NCBI RefSeq assembly: GCF_030159055.1
Contig: NZ_BQXQ01000047.1
Location: 1 to 33,847, forward strand
Origin: Acidovorax sp. SUPP3334
Lineage (GTDB): Bacteria > Pseudomonadota > Gammaproteobacteria > Burkholderiales > Burkholderiaceae_C
DNA length: 33,847 nt
Direction of reading: 5' to 3'
The position numbers were made by a program, and so were the translations under genes. This document shows positions 14,658-23,830 of this stretch, piece after piece (position 1 is the stretch's first letter; each line of letters opens with the position of its first letter). The notes under the pieces are model-generated. The model searched no databases and had not been told where the DNA came from. It saw nothing but the letters and a program-made list of their open reading frames with translations.

Positions 14658-16091
14658 ATGACCCCATCCTCCCCTCGCGTTGCCCACCGGGCGCGCGCTC
14701 TTGCCGTGGCCGCCGCCACGCTTTTTCTTCCTGCGGCATTCCTTGAAGCCGGCGCGGTGCCATCGGCTGCAGCGGCATCGACGGCATCGACGGCCCCCGC
14801 CGCAACGGCGCCCAGCACCACCTCGGTCCTGCCAGCCACCCTCATGGCGCAGGCCGCCCCCGCCAACCCATCGCGCGCGGCCAGTGCCCCGGCCGCCGCC
14901 CCCATCAAGGTCGCGCTGATCGAGAGCATGTCCGGCCCCTTCGCCAACACGGGCGAGGCCGTGTTCCGCAACGTGCTGTGGGCCATCGAACGGGTGAACG
15001 CGCGTGGCGGCGTCCATCTGCCGGCCCAGGCCGGTGGCGACCGGCCCCTGGTGATCGAGCGCTACGACAGCAAGGGCCAGAACGAAGAGGCCCTGTCCGC
15101 CCTGCGCGCTGCCATCGACGACGGCGCTCGCGTCATCCTGCAGGGCAACTCCTCGGCCACCGCGGCCGTCCTGATCGAAGCCATCAACAAGCACAACGAA
15201 CGCGAGCCGGGCAAGCGCGTGATCTTCCTCAACTACTCGGCGGTGGACCCCATCCTCACCAACGAAAAGTGCAGCTTCTGGCACTTTCGTTTCGACGCCC
15301 ACGCCGACATGCGCATGGCTGCGCTGATGGACGTGATCCGCGAAGACAAAGCCTTGAAGAGCGTGTACCTCATCGGGCAGGACTACAGCTTCGGTCAGGC
15401 CGTGCTGCGCGAGGCCAAAAAGCAGCTGGCCGCCCAGCGCCCCGACGTCACCGTGGTGGGCGACGAACTGCATGCCGTCGGCCGGGTGAAGGACTTTGCT
15501 CCCTACGCCGTCAAGATCAAGGCCAGCGGGGCACAGGCCGTCATCACCGGCAATTGGGGCAACGACCTCACCCTGCTCGTCAAGGCCGCGCGCGAAGTGG
15601 GCTACGACGGCATGTTCTACACCTTCTACGGCAACGCCCTGGGCGCACCGGCCGCGCTCGGCGACGCCGGCGTGGGCAAGGTGGTGGCCGTGGCCGACTG
15701 GCTGCCCAACGTGCCGGGCGCGCAGAGCGCAGCCTTCTACCAATCCTTCCGCCAGCGCTTTCCCAAGCCCACGGACGACTACGTGCACATGCGCATGCAG
15801 CTCATGGTGGAAACGCTGGCCCAGTCCATCGAACGCGCCGGCACCACCGACACCGCCGCCGTCGCCCGCGCCATGGAAACCGCGAAGGTGCAATTGAACG
15901 GCCAGGCCGGCGCCATGCGCGCGGCGGATCACCAGTTCCAGCAAGCCCTGGCCGTGGGGGTCATGGACCGGCAGGGCGCGCCGGGCGTGCGGTTCGACGT
16001 GGAGGGCTCGGGGTATGGGTTCCGCGTGGTGCGGCAGATCGCGGCGGAGAAGGCGGAGCAGCCGCAGAGTTGCCGGATGGTGCGGCCTTGA
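14658..16091 (+). CDS. Branched-chain amino acid-type ABC transporter substrate-binding protein
   Basis: 477 residues. A Sec signal (AVAAATLFLPAAFLEAGAVPSAAA) is followed by an Ala/Thr/Pro-rich linker to about residue 80, then a Peripl_BP_6 fold: IKVALIESMSGPFANTGEAV, RVILQGNSSATAAVLIEAIN, VYLIGQDYSFGQAVLREAKK and GAQAVITGNWGNDLTLLVKA. The second, LivK-type binding protein gene lies 3 kb upstream but is not close in sequence. AGGA lies 9 bases before the ATG. No transporter partners are adjacent. The ligand is not predictable; the Ser/Gly-rich LQGNSS binding-site segment is a common variant in uptake systems for amides or aromatic acids. It is the last core gene before the RHS array. Confidence 0.88.
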   Translation: MTPSSPRVAHRARALAVAAATLFLPAAFLEAGAVPSAAAASTASTAPAATAPSTTSVLPATLMAQAAPANPSRAASAPAAAPIKVALIESMSGPFANTGEAVFRNVLWAIERVNARGGVHLPAQAGGDRPLVIERYDSKGQNEEALSALRAAIDDGARVILQGNSSATAAVLIEAINKHNEREPGKRVIFLNYSAVDPILTNEKCSFWHFRFDAHADMRMAALMDVIREDKALKSVYLIGQDYSFGQAVLREAKKQLAAQRPDVTVVGDELHAVGRVKDFAPYAVKIKASGAQAVITGNWGNDLTLLVKAAREVGYDGMFYTFYGNALGAPAALGDAGVGKVVAVADWLPNVPGAQSAAFYQSFRQRFPKPTDDYVHMRMQLMVETLAQSIERAGTTDTAAVARAMETAKVQLNGQAGAMRAADHQFQQALAVGVMDRQGAPGVRFDVEGSGYGFRVVRQIAAEKAEQPQSCRMVRP

Positions 16092-16270
16092 TGCTTATTT
16101 GATTTGATTTTCGGTTAATATTGCCGTTGCATCGCCATCACATCGCTGAACGGCGATTGAGGCATCGATTTTCAATGTCAGGCACAGATCGATGGTGATC
16201 TGAGAACGACCACATCACTTGTATTTCTGTAAGGCTTTTGATGCATTTATCAGCAGGGAGGGAGAGATTT

Positions 16271-19200
16271 ATGAAAAGTTTTCTTGATATAAAAAATCAA
16301 CTGTCACCGGTCTTTTATCTCTGGGTCCGCCAGTTTAGGTTTTTCATGGGTCTCAGCGCGGTCAAGATGCTGATAATCACTGCGTCGGCGACGGTAAGTC
16401 TCTTTGCATCTACGCCTGCTGATGCAGCGATACAGGCGGAAATAACATTTTGCCGTACGGGCGATGTCGATGATCGGCTTTGCGGATCTCGTGAAACAAG
16501 AGTGGGTGCTTATAAGGCTTATATCGACAGACGCCCGGCGATGTGTGGTGATCGCATAAACACAAAAAATGTATGGATAGCCAGGGATGACGGCGCGCCT
16601 GTCGGTTATCTCGGAATAGGCTATTGGACATATTCGTGCTGGGGGAATGATGAGAAATACTATACTTCCTACGGCGGAGATTTTGGTTCATTCATCGAGA
16701 GTGGAATAACTTGCCCAGCCAACAGCACGGTGGTAGGCAGCGGTTGTGTCTGCAAATTCGGTTATCAAGAAGATCCCACCAGTACTTCATGTATTCCGGT
16801 GATTCCTATGGCACAAATGTGTGTGCCTGGCGTAGCTGGGGAGAGTGTTGGGTCGCCCATAGAGCCCGGCACTTCAGAGAAGGTTCGTTTTGAAACGGAC
16901 TGGGCCGGCTCTGGACCGAATGCATTGACCTTTCACAGATACTACCGTAGCACGCGCGGCGGAAGGCCGTCCGGAAGCTTCGATGGAGCTTGGGGTCATA
17001 ACCATGATGTCAAGCTCGAATATCTTCCCAAGTCGATTGATGGTGTATTAATCACATCGGGGGAAGGGCATGTACAAAGCTTTTCCAAGCCGAAGAACGC
17101 CGCATCTTGGAGCACCACCGGCAGCGGTACGTTAACCCAATCGCCCCAAGGTCTGTGGACATACCTGCGTGATGAAGACGGCGTCACGATGGTATTCAAC
17201 AGCACGGGCAAGTTGCAGTCCGCTACGGCCCGCAATGGATGGGTCACCTCTTATGTTTACGACCTGCAGGGTCGGCTGGCTACGGTTTCCAATAACTTTG
17301 GGCAATCGTTGGTTTTGGCGTATGGCAGCAACGGGTTATTGACGTCGGTTACTACGCCTGATCTACAAGTCATTCAATACACCTATGACGGCGGGGGGCG
17401 CCTCAGCACCGTTGCCTATCCCGATGGTAAGAATCGGACATTTCTCTACGAAGATGCGCGCTTCACCAAAGCGTTGACAGGTATCTTGGATGAATCGGGG
17501 GCGCGTTGGGGTACCTTCGCCTATGACAATGTGGGCCGTGCGGTTACGACGGAACTGGCCGGTGGAGCGAATCGCTACGAAGTGCAATATCCGCCGGTGC
17601 CCGAATACGGGTTTCAAGTCATCGATCCCCTTGGTACGGCTCGCGTTTTCAACTACAGCATCAACTTGGGCAAACTCGTTGTCAGTGGAGCCAGCTTGCC
17701 CGACGGCAGCGGTAAAGCAGACGCCGCCCAGCGGGTTCAAAACGCGCAGGGTTTGATCGACTCCGAGACTGATTTTCGAGGGGTAGTTAAAACGAAGCAG
17801 TGGGACTTCTCGCGCCAACTACCCATCAGCACCACAGAAGCCGCTGGCACGGCGCAGGCGCGCACGACCAGCACCGAGTGGCACCCCCAGTGGCGCCTGC
17901 CGGTCAAGGTGACGGAGGCGGGCCGCGAGACAAGCTACACGTACGACAGCCTGGGCAACGCCCTCACGCAGACGATCAAGGACACCAGCGTCACCCCGGC
18001 CGTCTCGCGGACCTGGACGTGGACGTATCACCCCACCGGCCTGGTCGCCAGCGAGACGGAGCCCAACGGTGCGGTGTCCAGCTTCACCTACGACAGCGCA
18101 GGCAACCTCACGCAGGCCACCAACGCGCTGGGCCAAAGCAGCCTGTACACCCACGACGCGGCCGGCCGGGTGCTCACCCACACCGCACCAACAGGTTTGG
18201 TCAGCACCTACCAATACGACTTGCGCGGTCGCCTGACGCGCGTGCAGCGCGGCGACGAAGCCACAGTGTTCACCTACCGGCCCACGGGCCAGGTCGTCAC
18301 CGCCAGCACACCGGCGGGCTACCAGATCACCTACACCTATGACGCGGCCCAGCGCCTGACCGGCTGGAGCGACAACCGGGGCGCGAGTGCCAGCTACACG
18401 CTGGACGGCATGGGTAACCGGATCAACGAAAGCATCACCGACGCCCAGGGCCAGGCCGCCTGGACGGTGGCGCGCACCATCAACAGCCTGAACCGGGTGG
18501 AGAGCGTCACCATCGGCTCGGCCGCCACGGGCACGCTCAGCACCACCGGATATGGCTACGACGCCAACGGCGACCTCATCCGCAGCACCGAGACCGTTGG
18601 GGGCGCCAGCCGCAGCACCACGCTCGGGCTGGATGCCCTGAGGCGCGTCAAAACCATCACCAACGCGCAGAACGCCAGCGCCGCACTGGTCTACAACGCG
18701 CAGGACGCCGTCACCCAGGCCACGGACTTCAAGAGCGTGGCCACCAGCTACGCGCGGGATGCGCTGGGCAATGCCAGGCAGGAAGCCAGCGCGGACAGCG
18801 GCACGCTCACCAGCAGCTACGACAGCCTGGGCCTGCCGCAAAGCATCACCGATGCACTGGGGAGTGCCAGCGCCATCACGCGGGACGCGCTGGGCCGGCC
18901 CACGCAGATCGTGAGCAGCCAGGGCGGGGTGAGCCGCACCACCGTGCTGCGCTACGACCTGCCCGGGGCGCAGTACAACGCCAGCGGCAGCGCGAGCGCC
19001 AGCGTGGGGTATCTGAGCGAGATCCAGGACGCGGGCGTCACCACGCGCTACCAGCGCGACGCGCAGGGGCGCATCACCGAGCGCACCCAGGTCTTGTCCA
19101 ATGGCACCAGCAGCACCGTGGGCTACCAGTACGTTCCTGCCGGGACGGGCAACGCAGGCGCGGGGCAGATCGCCCGCATCACCTACGCCAGCGGGCGCCA

Positions 19201-21010
19201 GCTGGTGCACCAGTACGACGCCACCGGCCAGCTCACCGGGCTGCAGTGGAACGGCCAGCCCCTGGTGAGCGGCATCACCTGGAGCCCGCTGGGCCAGGCC
19301 ACCGGCTGGCAATGGCCGGGCTTTGCGCAGACCCCCGGCAACCCCGCACCGCTGGCCGAGCAGCGCAGCTACACCAGCGCGGGCCAGCTGGCCGCCAGTG
19401 CCCTGCTGCAACTGACCTGGGACAGCGCCGGGCGCATCGCGCAGATCACCCAGCAGCACATGCTGCCCGCGGCAGGCAGCACCACGGTGGCGCAGCAGGT
19501 GCCGCTCACCAGCGCGTACAGCTACGACACGGTGGGCCGGCTCACCGCCAGCGCGCACAGCGCGCCAGGCACCCTCACGCTGCCCAGCGCAGCGGCATTG
19601 AGCGACACCATCGGAGCCAACGCCAGCGGCTACGCGTGGGATGCCAACGGCAACCGCAGCCAGAGCTACTACAGCAGCAGCACGGCGGGGGGCACCGCCA
19701 CGCTGCAGCGCGACTACCAGATCGCCAGCGACAGCAACCGCCTGGGCGGGTACACGCAGACCTTCACGCCAGCGGGTGGCAGCGCACAGACCAGCGCGGT
19801 GGCCTACAACCACGACGCCACGGGCTCGATCACGAGAAAGGGCGACAGCTACCTGCACTACGGCGTGGACGGGCGCATCGCCAAGGCCGGCCCCAGTGCC
19901 GACCCGGCCAACGCGCTGGCGGTGAGCTACACGTACAACGCCCTGGGCCAGCGGGTGTTCAAGAGCGATGCGAGGCTGTCCGGGTCGAACAACCCGGCCA
20001 TCACCCAGCAGACCGTGTATGCCGAAGACGGAATCGGCAGCACCGTGCTGGGCCAGTACGGCAGCAGACGGAGCAGCGACAGCGCGGCGCCGGCTGGGGA
20101 GATGGACAGCACGGAGGTCATCTACCTGCCCACGGCAGCAGGGCCGATGCCGATTGCGGCGCAGATCAACGGCAGGCTGTACGCCATCGATGCGGACCAC
20201 CTGAACACGCCGAGAAGGCTGACGAACACGCAGGGCCAGGTGGCGTGGCAGTGGCTGATCACGGGGTTCGGGGAGGCGAATCCGACGACCGGGGCGACCG
20301 GCTACACGCAGAGCGGGCAGGGGAGCGCAGCCTATGCGGAAGCCATCCGATTCGACCTGCGGTATCCGGGGCAGGTGTTCGATGAAGAGACAGGGTTGAA
20401 CTACAACCTGCACCGGTCTTATGACATGCCTTCAGGGCGGTACATCCAGAATGATCCCATCGGGCTCAATGGAGGATGGAATCGGTATGGGTATGTCGGT
20501 GGAAATCCGCTTAACTTTACTGATCCGACGGGCCTGCAAGCGATTCCTTTGCCGCCCCTGTTAATTCCTGGCGTGCCGAATCCATCAGTGGATGCGCAGC
20601 GCGACTTGGCAGACAGGCTGAGCCGGGCATTCAAAGACGATGACGAAACGACATATCAGACTTACACGCGATACAACCCACTGACTGGCGATTGCTATTC
20701 AGGCCGCACTTCAGGAATTGATACTCCAGAGCGCAACGTGCGAAATCGAGGTTATGGGCAATCCCTGCTCAATGCCGAAGGATTCTTGCCGCCCGTGTTG
20801 GATCGGTCGTCTACAAATTACGACGCTATCCGAGGGCGTGAGCAGCAACTCATCGATATCAATGGTGGAGCACAGAGTAGCGGCGGAGATTCGAGAAATA
20901 AGATTAATGGGATTAGCCCTTGGAACCCGCGTGGCCCACTTAGGTACATTCCTGCAGCTAATGCTGAGTTTGGGCGGCCGGTGGCTTCAGGTCATTGCAC
21001 TTGCCAGTAA
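16271..21010 (+). CDS. Full-length RHS-repeat polymorphic toxin with GIY-YIG-like C-terminal domain
   Basis: 1579 residues. The start at 16271 has GGAGAG 5 bases upstream. The N-terminus is Sec-like (MLIITASATVSLFASTPADA, cleavage near 52), then a Cys-rich EGF-like module (to about 185), a DUF6531-type segment beginning near 195 (SPIEPGTSEKVRFETDW), many YD repeats, and the RHS core end RFDLRYPGQVFDEETG...GRYIQNDPIGL...FTDPTGL. The toxin tip is residues 1423-1579: YQTYTRYNPLTGDCYSGRTSG, then R..GY and IRGREQQLID, which fits a GIY-YIG/URI nuclease pattern (Tyr, YxGRT, later Arg and Glu). The RHS shell presumably encloses the tip until delivery. No PAAR, VgrG or other T6SS gene is near. The only complete gene of the array. 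Confidence 0.9.
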   Translation: MKSFLDIKNQLSPVFYLWVRQFRFFMGLSAVKMLIITASATVSLFASTPADAAIQAEITFCRTGDVDDRLCGSRETRVGAYKAYIDRRPAMCGDRINTKNVWIARDDGAPVGYLGIGYWTYSCWGNDEKYYTSYGGDFGSFIESGITCPANSTVVGSGCVCKFGYQEDPTSTSCIPVIPMAQMCVPGVAGESVGSPIEPGTSEKVRFETDWAGSGPNALTFHRYYRSTRGGRPSGSFDGAWGHNHDVKLEYLPKSIDGVLITSGEGHVQSFSKPKNAASWSTTGSGTLTQSPQGLWTYLRDEDGVTMVFNSTGKLQSATARNGWVTSYVYDLQGRLATVSNNFGQSLVLAYGSNGLLTSVTTPDLQVIQYTYDGGGRLSTVAYPDGKNRTFLYEDARFTKALTGILDESGARWGTFAYDNVGRAVTTELAGGANRYEVQYPPVPEYGFQVIDPLGTARVFNYSINLGKLVVSGASLPDGSGKADAAQRVQNAQGLIDSETDFRGVVKTKQWDFSRQLPISTTEAAGTAQARTTSTEWHPQWRLPVKVTEAGRETSYTYDSLGNALTQTIKDTSVTPAVSRTWTWTYHPTGLVASETEPNGAVSSFTYDSAGNLTQATNALGQSSLYTHDAAGRVLTHTAPTGLVSTYQYDLRGRLTRVQRGDEATVFTYRPTGQVVTASTPAGYQITYTYDAAQRLTGWSDNRGASASYTLDGMGNRINESITDAQGQAAWTVARTINSLNRVESVTIGSAATGTLSTTGYGYDANGDLIRSTETVGGASRSTTLGLDALRRVKTITNAQNASAALVYNAQDAVTQATDFKSVATSYARDALGNARQEASADSGTLTSSYDSLGLPQSITDALGSASAITRDALGRPTQIVSSQGGVSRTTVLRYDLPGAQYNASGSASASVGYLSEIQDAGVTTRYQRDAQGRITERTQVLSNGTSSTVGYQYVPAGTGNAGAGQIARITYASGRQLVHQYDATGQLTGLQWNGQPLVSGITWSPLGQATGWQWPGFAQTPGNPAPLAEQRSYTSAGQLAASALLQLTWDSAGRIAQITQQHMLPAAGSTTVAQQVPLTSAYSYDTVGRLTASAHSAPGTLTLPSAAALSDTIGANASGYAWDANGNRSQSYYSSSTAGGTATLQRDYQIASDSNRLGGYTQTFTPAGGSAQTSAVAYNHDATGSITRKGDSYLHYGVDGRIAKAGPSADPANALAVSYTYNALGQRVFKSDARLSGSNNPAITQQTVYAEDGIGSTVLGQYGSRRSSDSAAPAGEMDSTEVIYLPTAAGPMPIAAQINGRLYAIDADHLNTPRRLTNTQGQVAWQWLITGFGEANPTTGATGYTQSGQGSAAYAEAIRFDLRYPGQVFDEETGLNYNLHRSYDMPSGRYIQNDPIGLNGGWNRYGYVGGNPLNFTDPTGLQAIPLPPLLIPGVPNPSVDAQRDLADRLSRAFKDDDETTYQTYTRYNPLTGDCYSGRTSGIDTPERNVRNRGYGQSLLNAEGFLPPVLDRSSTNYDAIRGREQQLIDINGGAQSSGGDSRNKINGISPWNPRGPLRYIPAANAEFGRPVASGHCTCQ
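19069..20390 (+). repeat. RHS core segment repeated in six downstream cassettes
   Basis: This GC-rich part of the core (from RITERTQVLSNG to QVFDEE) recurs almost unchanged, with different 5' ends, at about 21618-22945, 24221-25325, 26229-26750, 27629-28130, 29117-29450 (with an internal deletion) and 31535-32685. All copies are direct repeats. Identity drops sharply just after the conserved YPGQV[FW]DEE, where the tip-specific part begins. Confidence 0.9.
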
Positions 21011-21026
21011 ATAAGGAAAAAGGATT

Positions 21027-21485
21027 ATGGGGAACAATTCTTTATCTATCGAAGACTATAGATTGCTCAAGGTTTTTCTTGATCTGGAGTTTAAGTTTTA
21101 TGCGCCAAAGTATCCGACTACGCCGCAGGAAACTCCGTCGCAGTTCTTGGAGAAAATAGAGGCAACTTCTCTCGCTAATGCCAAGAAAGGTCTACAGATG
21201 GCGCTCAACGACTTTGTCGAGGAGACTGCAAATTGGACACCCGAGGCGATTGCCGCCGCCGACGCAAGATTCGCTGCTGCTGGCACTTTCACGTTGAGCG
21301 AAGTCAGGCGCCGATATTCAAAGAAATACTTACAGATAATCAAGCGCGGCCTAATTCGCTCGGAAACCGAATACTACTTGCTCAAAGGCATCGCGGATGG
21401 TGGAGGCATTGAGCCAGGGGCTACGGAGGGGCAGCAGATCGAAGCCATGCTCGCGGCATTTGAAGCCAAGATCATGAAAAACTGA
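21027..21485 (+). CDS. Immunity protein for the full-length RHS toxin (Imm1)
   Basis: 152 residues, cytosolic, mostly helical, no recognised family. It starts 16 bases after the RHS stop with an AAGGA-type site and is the obvious candidate to neutralise the GIY-YIG-like tip. The C-terminal half (KGLQMALND onward, with ADARFAAAGTFTLSEVRRRYSKKY and GGGIEP) is nearly identical to the protein at 30966-31424, while the N-terminal 50 residues differ strongly. That split suggests the variable N-terminal half carries specificity. Codon use is AT-richer than the RHS core. Confidence 0.8.
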   Translation: MGNNSLSIEDYRLLKVFLDLEFKFYAPKYPTTPQETPSQFLEKIEATSLANAKKGLQMALNDFVEETANWTPEAIAAADARFAAAGTFTLSEVRRRYSKKYLQIIKRGLIRSETEYYLLKGIADGGGIEPGATEGQQIEAMLAAFEAKIMKN

Positions 21486-21595
21486 TCTGCTATTGATTTA
21501 ATAGCAATATGCCGTGGAATTTATTGGCATGAGGCATGTTTAGGTGTAGAAACCGATCCCAGCGTTTGACGGGCTGGAGCGGTAATCGAGGCGCC
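21187..21595 (+). repeat. Duplicated block, copy 1 (immunity 3' half, hairpin, RHS scar)
   Basis: Matches 31126-31535. The block contains the 3' half of Imm1, its palindrome, and a short RHS-core scar encoding QRLTGWSGNRGA, which natively lies at about 18350-18390 inside the full RHS gene. Confidence 0.75.
21488..21506. repeat. Palindrome TGCTATT-N5-AATAGCA after Imm1
   Basis: A perfect 7-base stem with a GATTT loop, 3 bases after the Imm1 stop. There is no long T-run, so terminator function is uncertain. The second copy at 31428-31444 is partly decayed. Confidence 0.55.
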
Positions 21596-23509
21596 TGTGT
21601 CAACCACACACAGTGCGGCATCACCGAGCGCACCCAGGTCTTGTCCAACGGCGCCAGCAGCACCGTGGGCTACCAGTACGTTCCTGCCGGGACGGGCAAC
21701 GCAGGCAGCGCAGGCGCGGGGCAGATCGCCCGCATCACCTACGCCAGCGGGCGCCAGCTGGTGCACCAGTACGACGCCACCGGCCAGCTCACCGGGCTGC
21801 AATGGAACGGCCAGCCGCTGGTCAGCGGCATCACCTGGAGCCCGCTGGGCCAGGCCACCGGCTGGCAATGGCCGGGCTTTGCGCAGACCCCCGGCAACCC
21901 CGCACCGCTGGCCGAGCAGCGCAGCTACACCAGCGCGGGCCAGCTGGCCACGAGCGCGCTGCTGCAGCTCACCTGGGACAGCGCCGGGCGCATCGCGCAG
22001 ATCACCCAGCAGCACATGCTGCCCGCGGCAGGCAGCACCACGGTGGCGCAGCAGGTGCCGCTCACCAGCGCGTACAGCTACGACACGGTGGGCCGGCTCA
22101 CCGCCAGCGCGCACAGCGCGCCAAACACCCTCACGCTGCCCAGCGCAGCGGCATTGAGCGACACCATCGGTGCCAACGCCAGCGGCTACGCGTGGGATGC
22201 CAACGGCAACCGCAGCCAGAGCTACTACAGCAGCAGCACGGCGGGGGGCAGCGCCACGCTGCAGCGCGACTACCAGATCGCCAGCGACAGCAACCGCCTG
22301 GGCGGGTACACGCAGACCTTCACGCCAGCGGGTGGCAGCGCACAGACCAGCGCGGTGGCCTACAACCACGATGCCACGGGCTCGATCACGAGAAAGGGCG
22401 ACAGCTACCTGCACTACGGCGTGGACGGGCGCATCGCCAAGGCCGGCCCCAGTGCCGACCCGGCCAGCGCGCTGGCGGTGAGCTACACCTACAACGCCCT
22501 GGGCCAGCGGGTGTTCAAGAGCGATGCGAGGCTGTCCGGGTCGAACAACCCGGCCGTTACGCAGCAGACCGTGTATGCCGAAGACGGCATCGGCAGCACC
22601 GTGCTGGGCCAGTACGGCAGCCGCAGGAGCGGCAACAGCGCCGCAGCAACCGGCGAGATGGACAGCACCGAGGTCATCTACCTGCCCACGGCAACCGGGC
22701 CGATGCCCATCGCCGCGCAGATCAATGGCAGGCTGTACGCCATCGATGCGGACCACCTGAACACGCCGAGAAGGCTGACCAACACGCAGGGCCAGGTGGC
22801 GTGGCAGTGGCTGATCACGGGGTTCGGGGAAGCCAATCCGACGACCGGGGCGACCAATTACTCACAAAGCGGGCAGGGGAGCGCCAACTATGCCGAACCC
22901 ATCCGATTCGATCTGCGGTATCCGGGGCAGGTGTTCGATGAAGAGACCCAGCTCAACTACAACCTGAATCGGTACTACGACCAGGCGTCGGGGAGGTACA
23001 TCCAGGCCGATCCGATTGGGCTGGATGGGGGATGGAATCGCTTTGGTTATGTGGCCGGGGACCCGATTTCTTTTTATGACCCAAAAGGCCTTTGGGCCGT
23101 CGACATTGGTGGGTTCTGGGGAGCTGGAATGAACTTTAGTTTCGGATACGACACAAGTGTCCAAAGAGGTTTTCTGAGTATGCAGTTTGGTTACGGAGTT
23201 GGCGGCGGAGTTACTTGGTCTCCAGAAGGAGGATTACCTTTAGGTCAAGCTGCGCTGGTCGAATGCAATGACGATCAGACTTTTGTGGAGTTGTTTGGAA
23301 AGACTACGGTAAGCGGTGCTGGTTCAAATCTAGATGTTTTAACTGCCAATGTTGGAACTGGAGTTGTTACAAATAAACCTTATGGTGGTTTGAGTTGGTT
23401 CGACTACTCATTTGGTAAAAAATGGGGGCTTAAGGCGGAGGCTGCAGGAGGCATTCAAATCACAGCTGTAACACGCGGCAGTTCGTTGGAAAAATGTACT
23501 TGCCGTTAA
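21536..23509 (+). CDS. Orphan RHS-CT cassette 2 (truncated core, Gly-rich toxin tip)
   Basis: An open frame of 657 codons with no signal peptide, no DUF6531 and only the last third of the RHS core. It opens with a scar (QRLTGWSGNRGA) that jumps directly to ITERTQVLSNG, so about 215 core residues are missing. The ATG at 21536 has no properly spaced ribosome site. The tip starts after FYDPKGL at 23093 (138 residues). It is very rich in Gly with alternating hydrophobics (GGFWGAGMNFSFGYD, QFGYGVGGGVTW), suggesting a membrane-active or beta-rich domain, and ends in KCTCR. A membrane-type immunity gene overlaps closely. Probably silent unless recombined onto the full RHS gene. Confidence 0.75.
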   Translation: MFRCRNRSQRLTGWSGNRGACVNHTQCGITERTQVLSNGASSTVGYQYVPAGTGNAGSAGAGQIARITYASGRQLVHQYDATGQLTGLQWNGQPLVSGITWSPLGQATGWQWPGFAQTPGNPAPLAEQRSYTSAGQLATSALLQLTWDSAGRIAQITQQHMLPAAGSTTVAQQVPLTSAYSYDTVGRLTASAHSAPNTLTLPSAAALSDTIGANASGYAWDANGNRSQSYYSSSTAGGSATLQRDYQIASDSNRLGGYTQTFTPAGGSAQTSAVAYNHDATGSITRKGDSYLHYGVDGRIAKAGPSADPASALAVSYTYNALGQRVFKSDARLSGSNNPAVTQQTVYAEDGIGSTVLGQYGSRRSGNSAAATGEMDSTEVIYLPTATGPMPIAAQINGRLYAIDADHLNTPRRLTNTQGQVAWQWLITGFGEANPTTGATNYSQSGQGSANYAEPIRFDLRYPGQVFDEETQLNYNLNRYYDQASGRYIQADPIGLDGGWNRFGYVAGDPISFYDPKGLWAVDIGGFWGAGMNFSFGYDTSVQRGFLSMQFGYGVGGGVTWSPEGGLPLGQAALVECNDDQTFVELFGKTTVSGAGSNLDVLTANVGTGVVTNKPYGGLSWFDYSFGKKWGLKAEAAGGIQITAVTRGSSLEKCTCR

Positions 23510-23521
23510 ATGGAGTATTTA

Positions 23522-23830
23522 ATGCTACTCAAAAAAATTGGAATCACTTTAATTGTTTTGGCTTGTGTTGTAGTTTTGGCTTCTTTTGCAGGAAGAAAGA
23601 TGATCGAATCTTCCCCTGTTTATCAAGCTGCTATTGCTGAAATAGATAATAAATTCGGAAATTCTTCATCAAAATTGATGATTCCGATGTTCAGGACCTT
23701 TAAATTTTCAGAAGGTACATATTCTGGGAGGGCGAATTTTATTTTGTGCAGATCGCAAGGAGCATGCTATCAAATAAACGCTGAAAAAAATAACGGTCAA
23801 TGGGCCTTGACCGCTCACGATGAAAGTTAA
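23522..23830 (+). CDS. Immunity protein candidate 2a, single membrane segment
   Basis: 102 residues. The ATG at 23522 has GGAG 6 bases upstream; the ATG at 23510, which follows the toxin stop directly, has none. One transmembrane helix (IGITLIVLACVVVLASFAG, about residues 6-24) is followed by a periplasmic-looking domain with two Cys (ILCRSQGACYQI). An inner-membrane immunity protein fits a tip that acts on membranes or in the periplasm. No family recognised. AT-rich. It overlaps the next gene by 11 bases. Confidence 0.7.
   Translation: MLLKKIGITLIVLACVVVLASFAGRKMIESSPVYQAAIAEIDNKFGNSSSKLMIPMFRTFKFSEGTYSGRANFILCRSQGACYQINAEKNNGQWALTAHDES

Noticed and set aside
17819-20413. Very long minus-strand open frame (864 codons) opposite the RHS gene
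   Set aside because: It is antisense to a clear RHS protein, has a His/Arg/Val/Gly-biased composition typical of the reverse strand of GC-rich genes, and has no ribosome site. Similar shadows occur opposite every cassette.
16271-21010. T6SS effector cluster with VgrG/PAAR
   Set aside because: No VgrG, PAAR, Hcp or EagR-type chaperone gene is present anywhere in the window.
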